Shown here: positions 60,639-64,000 of the stretch, in pieces
Numbering within the stretch: the stretch's first letter is position 1
How the letters are laid out: every line of letters begins with the position of its first letter
Assembly: GCA_016721925.1 (NCBI GenBank)
Contig: JADKHE010000003.1
Coordinates: 1 to 64,000, forward strand
Direction of reading: 5' to 3'
From: Candidatus Skiveiella danica
GTDB taxonomy: Bacteria; Pseudomonadota; Gammaproteobacteria; Burkholderiales; Burkholderiaceae_C
DNA: 64,000 nucleotides
Position numbers and translations under genes: made by a program
The notes under the pieces: model-generated
What the model saw: only the letters and a program-made list of their open reading frames with translations
What the model was told of the DNA's origin: nothing
The model's database searches: none

Positions 60639-62798
60639 ATGAAACTCAAGACCATCCAGTACGGCATCCAGGACGGCATCGCCGTCATCACCTTCGACGA
60701 GGAGAACTCGCCCGTCAACACCATGTGCCTGCAATGGCAGGACGACCTGGACGCCGTGGCGGCCCAGGTGGCGAAGGACAAGGACGCCATCCGCGGCATC
60801 ATCCTGGCCTCCGCCAAGAGCACCTTCTTCGCCGGCGCCGACCTCAAGGGCGTGATGCGCATGAAGCCCGAGGACGCCACGCGCGTCTACGTCGAGATCG
60901 AGCGCATCAAGAAGAACTTCCGCATCATCGAGACCCTCGGCAAGCCGGTGGTCAGCTGCCTGAATGGCACCGCGCTTGGCGGCGGCTGGGAGGTGGCGCT
61001 GGTGGGCCACCACCGCATCGCGGTGAACAACCCCAAGACGCAGTTCGGCCTGCCCGAGGTCACGCTGGGCCTGATCCCCGGCGGCGGCGGCATCACCAAG
61101 ATGACGCGCCAGCTCGGCCTGATGGCCGCGCAGCCCTACCTGCTGGAAAGCAAGCTCTTCGGCCCGGCCGAGGCGCAGAAGCTGGGCTTCGTGCATGCGC
61201 TGGTCGACAGCGACGCCGAGCTGATGCCCGCCGCGCGCGCCTGGATCGATTCGGTGCAGGGCAACGCGGAGGCCTGCCAGCACATCTGGGACCGCAAAGG
61301 CTACAAGATGCCCGGCGGCACGCCCAGCAGCCCGGCCATCGCGCAAGGCCTGGTGGTGGCGCCCGCCATGCTGAAAAAAACCACCCGCGGCCTGTACCCG
61401 GCCCCGGAAGCCGCGCTGTGCGCGATGGTCGAAGGCGCGCAGGTGGACTTCGACACCGCGATGCGCATCGAGAGCCGTTACCTGGCGGGCCTGATGGTCA
61501 ACCCGGTGGCGAAGAACATGATCAACACGTTCTTCTTCAACCTGAACGCGATCAAGTCCGGCCAGAGCCGCCCCAAGGACGTGCCGCGCTACAAGCCGAA
61601 GAAGGTCGGCATCCTGGGCGCCGGCATGATGGGCGCGGGCATCGCCTACTCGCAGGCCAGCCGCGGCATCGCCTCGGTGCTGAAGGACGTGAGCCTGGAA
61701 AAGGCCGAGCACGGCAAGGCCTACAGCGCCAAGCTCACCCAGGCGCGCGTGGACAAGGGCCGCATGGGCCCGCACGACCAGGCCGAGCTGCTGGGCCGCA
61801 TCACCCCCACCGCCAGCGCCGCCGATCTGCAGGGCAGCGACCTCATCATCGAGGCCGTGTTCGAAAACCGCGAGCTCAAGGCCAAGGTCACGCAGGAGGC
61901 CGAGCCGATGCTGGCGCCGGGCGGCTTCTTCGCCAGCAACACCTCCACCCTGCCGATCAGCGGCCTGGCCACCGCCAGCGCCAACCCGGCCAAGTTCATC
62001 GGCATCCACTTCTTCAGCCCGGTCGACAAGATGAAGCTGGTGGAGATCATCCGCGGCAAGCAGACCGACGACGAGACCGTGGCGCGCGCCTTCGACTACG
62101 TGCAGTCGCTGGGCAAGATCCCGATCGTGGTGAATGACTCGCGCGGCTTCTACACCAGCCGCACCTTCGGCACCTTCGTGATGGAAGGCGCGGCCATGCT
62201 GGACGAAGGCATCCCCGCCCCGGTGATCGAAAACGCCGCGATGCAGGTCGGCATGCCGGTGGGCCCGCTGGCGGTGATCGACGAAACCTCGCTGTCCCTG
62301 AGCGTGCACGTGATGGAGCAGACCCGCGCCGACTTCGCCGCCGAAGGCAAGGCCTACACCGCCACCGCGGGTGAGCTGCTGGTGGAGCGCATGGTGAAAG
62401 AATTCAAGCGCGCCGGCCGCGCCGCCGGCGGCGGCTTCTACGACTACCCCGAAGGCCAGAAAAAGCGCCTGTGGCCCGAGCTCAAGACCCGCTTCGAGAA
62501 GCCCGGCGTCGCCTGGAACCTGCAGGACGTGAAAGACCGCATCCTGTACCGCCAGGCCGTGGAAACCGCCCGCTGCCTGAGCGAAGGCGTGCTGACCACG
62601 GTGCACGACGGCAACATCGGCTCCATCTTCGGCATCGGCTTCCCGGCCTGGACCGGCGGTGCGCTGCAGTTCATCTACAGCCAGGGCGTGGACGCTTTCG
62701 CCCAACGCGCCGCCGAGCTGGCGGCGAAATACGGCCCCGGCTTCGCACTGACGCCCGAGGTGATCGACGCGCTGAAGAAGCACCAGCCGGTGTACTGA
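60639..62798 (+). CDS. fadB: FadB-like multifunctional enoyl-CoA hydratase / 3-hydroxyacyl-CoA dehydrogenase
   Basis: The 719-residue protein joins an N-terminal crotonase domain (1 to about 190: GTALGGGWEVALVGHHRIAVNN, GLPEVTLGLIPGGGGITKMTRQLG) with an NAD-linked 3-hydroxyacyl-CoA dehydrogenase (KKVGILGAGMMGAGIAYSQA near 320, GIHFFSPVDKMKLVEII near 455). It performs the middle two steps of beta-oxidation and pairs with the thiolase just upstream. Confidence 0.92.
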   Translation: MKLKTIQYGIQDGIAVITFDEENSPVNTMCLQWQDDLDAVAAQVAKDKDAIRGIILASAKSTFFAGADLKGVMRMKPEDATRVYVEIERIKKNFRIIETLGKPVVSCLNGTALGGGWEVALVGHHRIAVNNPKTQFGLPEVTLGLIPGGGGITKMTRQLGLMAAQPYLLESKLFGPAEAQKLGFVHALVDSDAELMPAARAWIDSVQGNAEACQHIWDRKGYKMPGGTPSSPAIAQGLVVAPAMLKKTTRGLYPAPEAALCAMVEGAQVDFDTAMRIESRYLAGLMVNPVAKNMINTFFFNLNAIKSGQSRPKDVPRYKPKKVGILGAGMMGAGIAYSQASRGIASVLKDVSLEKAEHGKAYSAKLTQARVDKGRMGPHDQAELLGRITPTASAADLQGSDLIIEAVFENRELKAKVTQEAEPMLAPGGFFASNTSTLPISGLATASANPAKFIGIHFFSPVDKMKLVEIIRGKQTDDETVARAFDYVQSLGKIPIVVNDSRGFYTSRTFGTFVMEGAAMLDEGIPAPVIENAAMQVGMPVGPLAVIDETSLSLSVHVMEQTRADFAAEGKAYTATAGELLVERMVKEFKRAGRAAGGGFYDYPEGQKKRLWPELKTRFEKPGVAWNLQDVKDRILYRQAVETARCLSEGVLTTVHDGNIGSIFGIGFPAWTGGALQFIYSQGVDAFAQRAAELAAKYGPGFALTPEVIDALKKHQPVY

Positions 62799-62818
62799 GC
62801 CTGCCGCTTCCCCGGTGA

Positions 62819-62849
62819 AAGCCCGCAAGGCGACTTGCGGGCTTTTTTT
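62819..62849 (+). terminator. Rho-independent terminator of the beta-oxidation operon
   Basis: A perfect GCCCGCAAG/CTTGCGGGC stem with a GCGA loop and seven Ts follows the fadB stop by 22 bases. Confidence 0.93.
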
Positions 62850-62866
62850 CGTTCAAAAGTGCCCTA

Positions 62867-62896
62867 TCCCGGCGTGGAATGGTCATAGTTTGCTAT
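62867..62896 (-). repeat. Dispersed 30-bp element, copy 10
   Basis: Minus strand: ATAGC, five bases, ATGACC, five bases, ACGCCGGGA, just after the fadB terminator. Confidence 0.75.
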
Positions 62897-62974
62897 GCCT
62901 TGATGAGTCGGCGCAGCGCACCGACGGAGCCAGCATCAGCCATTTCACCCGTTCAAGCTTGTAAGTGCTACATT

Positions 62975-63000
62975 ATTTGGTAATCAATGAATTACCAAAT
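62975..63000. promoter_or_regulatory. Palindromic operator overlapping the TetR start
   Basis: ATTTGGTAAT and ATTACCAAAT form a perfect 10-base inverted repeat around CAATGA. The first ATG of the TetR gene is in the spacer and the second directly follows the right arm, so TetR binding would block its own gene and the following efflux genes. Confidence 0.8.
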
Positions 63001-63637
63001 GCCTGTAAAGCCCCCACCAGCCTCCGCGCGGCTACCGACCGAAGAACGTCAGGCCCTGATCGTGGCAGCGGCCATCACCCTGGCGGGCCGCCACAGCCCG
63101 GCGGCCATCACCACCGGCGACATCGCCCGGGAAGTGGGCGTCACGCAGGGTGCGTTGTTCAAGCATTTCCCCAGCCGCGAGGCGATCTGGCTGGCGGTCA
63201 TGGAATGGGTGACGCAGCACCTGTTGGCGCGACTTGAAAATGCGGCGAAGACGCCGATCGGCCAGGCCACTGCCAACCCGGCACTCGACGCCCTCGCCCG
63301 GGTCTTCGCCGCCCATATCGAGTTCGTGCGCGAATGCCCGGGCGTGCCGCGCCTGATCTTCCACGACCTGCAGCAACCCGCCGATTCGCCGCTGAAGCGC
63401 CAGCTCGGCCTGCTGCTGCAGCGCTACCGCCAGTTGCTGACGCAGCTGCTGCAAGACGCCGTGAAGCACGGCGAAGTGCCAGCGAATCTGGACATCGCCG
63501 CCTCCACCACGATGTTCATCGGCATCGTCCAGGGCCTGGCCATGCAATCCATCCTGAACGGCCCGGGCGCCGATCTCTCCGCAGAGGCCGCCCGCGTCTT
63601 CCCCCTTTACCTGCGAAGCATTCGCAAGACACCATGA
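62987..63637 (+). CDS. TetR/AcrR family transcriptional regulator
   Basis: The 216-residue protein has the TetR helix-turn-helix (ITTGDIAREVGVTQGALFKHFPSREAIWLAVMEW, about 42-75) and a ligand-binding C-terminal half. The start may be the second ATG at 62999, which would leave the operator entirely upstream. Its stop overlaps the next gene, an efflux adaptor, so it probably controls that pump. It is beside the beta-oxidation genes but is separated by a terminator and the operator differs from their 28-bp palindromes. Confidence 0.88.
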   Translation: MNYQMPVKPPPASARLPTEERQALIVAAAITLAGRHSPAAITTGDIAREVGVTQGALFKHFPSREAIWLAVMEWVTQHLLARLENAAKTPIGQATANPALDALARVFAAHIEFVRECPGVPRLIFHDLQQPADSPLKRQLGLLLQRYRQLLTQLLQDAVKHGEVPANLDIAASTTMFIGIVQGLAMQSILNGPGADLSAEAARVFPLYLRSIRKTP

Positions 63638-64000
63638 AACTCAAACGCCCCTCCTCGCGCCAGCTTTCCATAGCCCTGGCCGCGCTCGCCCTTCTGGCGG
63701 CCATCGTCTTCATCGCGGTGCGCTCCGGACCGCTGGCGGCCACGCGGATCACGGTGGTCACAGTGGCAGAAGCCTCACTGTCGCCACGTCTGTTCGGCAC
63801 CGGCACCGTGGAGGCGCGGCGCGCCTGGCTGATCGGCCCGACCGCCGCGGGGCGCGTGCTGCGCGTGCTGGTGGACGTGGGCGACCCCGTCAAGGCCGGC
63901 CAGCTGCTGGCCGAGATGGACCCGGTGGACCTGCAGGAACGCCTGGCGGCCCTCAGCGCCACGCAGGCGCGCGCCAGCAGCGCGATAACCGCCGCCGAAG
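63634..64000 (+). CDS. HlyD/RND-type efflux periplasmic adaptor, N-terminal fragment
   Basis: The first 122 residues show a membrane anchor (LSIALAALALLAAIVFIAV, about 11-29) and the beginning of a biotinyl-lipoyl-like adaptor domain (GTGTVEARRAWLIGPTAAGRVLRVLVDVGDPVKAGQLLAEMDPVDLQERLAAL). The gene runs beyond base 64,000. It overlaps the TetR stop and is likely the first part of a multidrug or heavy-metal pump. Confidence 0.85.
   Translation, partial: MKLKRPSSRQLSIALAALALLAAIVFIAVRSGPLAATRITVVTVAEASLSPRLFGTGTVEARRAWLIGPTAAGRVLRVLVDVGDPVKAGQLLAEMDPVDLQERLAALSATQARASSAITAAE

Noticed and set aside
62971..63001. TetR operator as a third copy of the 28-bp palindrome
   Set aside because: Only TTGGTAA is shared; the arms and spacer differ, so it is treated as a separate site.
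1..64000. tRNA, rRNA, CRISPR arrays, insertion sequences and riboswitches
   Set aside because: None was recognised by eye in the intergenic regions; short RNAs could be missed without a covariance search.

Overview
The window looks like a high-GC betaproteobacterial chromosome, most likely family Comamonadaceae (order Burkholderiales). The evidence is the GC-rich codon use, the conserved mltG-tmk-holB-pilZ-tatD block, the pepA-holC operon facing lptFG, a CysB-type LysR regulator, the GspA/GspB pair and betaproteobacterial-style fatty-acid genes. Family-level placement is inferred from gene content only.

Layout. 0-10.1 kb: end of an iron-type alcohol dehydrogenase, an esterase, a thioesterase-acetyltransferase fusion, an O-antigen-ligase/TPR protein, ygfZ, then mltG-tmk-holB-pilZ-tatD-ankyrin. 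At 10,185-10,212 there is a strong match to a XerCD dif site, so this is probably the replication terminus; FtsK-type octamers seen on both sides mostly point at it. 10.3-25 kb: livK-like binding protein, pepA-holC, lptFG, a CbiX-like protein, a CysB-like regulator, an aminotransferase, hrpA, argA and a ParA-like ATPase. 25-33 kb: sulfate uptake (hydrolase-sbp-cysTWA-dsbB operon, a second sbp, a ferredoxin-NADP reductase), then yggX and mnmC.

37.0-41.9 kb is a small chromosomal integron that has not been cleaned by selection for drug resistance. It has an intact IntI-type integrase on the plus strand with a LexA box over its promoter, an attI junction, and six leftward cassettes bounded by five recognisable attC sites. 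Cassettes from attI outward: a lipoprotein, a decayed AT-rich gene, a membrane-anchored protein whose start and stop codons both lie in the recombination cores, a uracil-DNA-glycosylase-like protein, a HigBA-like toxin-antitoxin pair with its own promoter and operator, and a GNAT acetyltransferase. Left of this (35.2-36.9 kb) lie three small genes without clear attC sites.

42-55 kb: an enoyl-CoA hydratase, a Phd/PIN toxin-antitoxin pair, a secreted serine hydrolase, gspA-gspB, DUF2164, an orphan ABC ATPase, galE, manC, an esterase/Baeyer-Villiger monooxygenase fusion and a TlpA-like thioredoxin. 55-64 kb: a frameshifted acyl-CoA dehydrogenase, a phosphoesterase, an M19 dipeptidase, then a beta-oxidation module (short acyl-CoA dehydrogenase, thiolase, FadB-like protein), followed by a TetR regulator and the start of an efflux adaptor. 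Two nearly identical 28-bp palindromes tie the dipeptidase, dehydrogenase and thiolase promoters together.

A previously unassigned structure runs through the whole window: an ungapped 30-bp element (ATAGC, five variable bases, RTGACC, five variable bases, ACGCTGGGA) in ten copies, eight just outside genes and two in frame inside ygfZ and hrpA. No rRNA, tRNA, CRISPR or insertion sequence was recognised.
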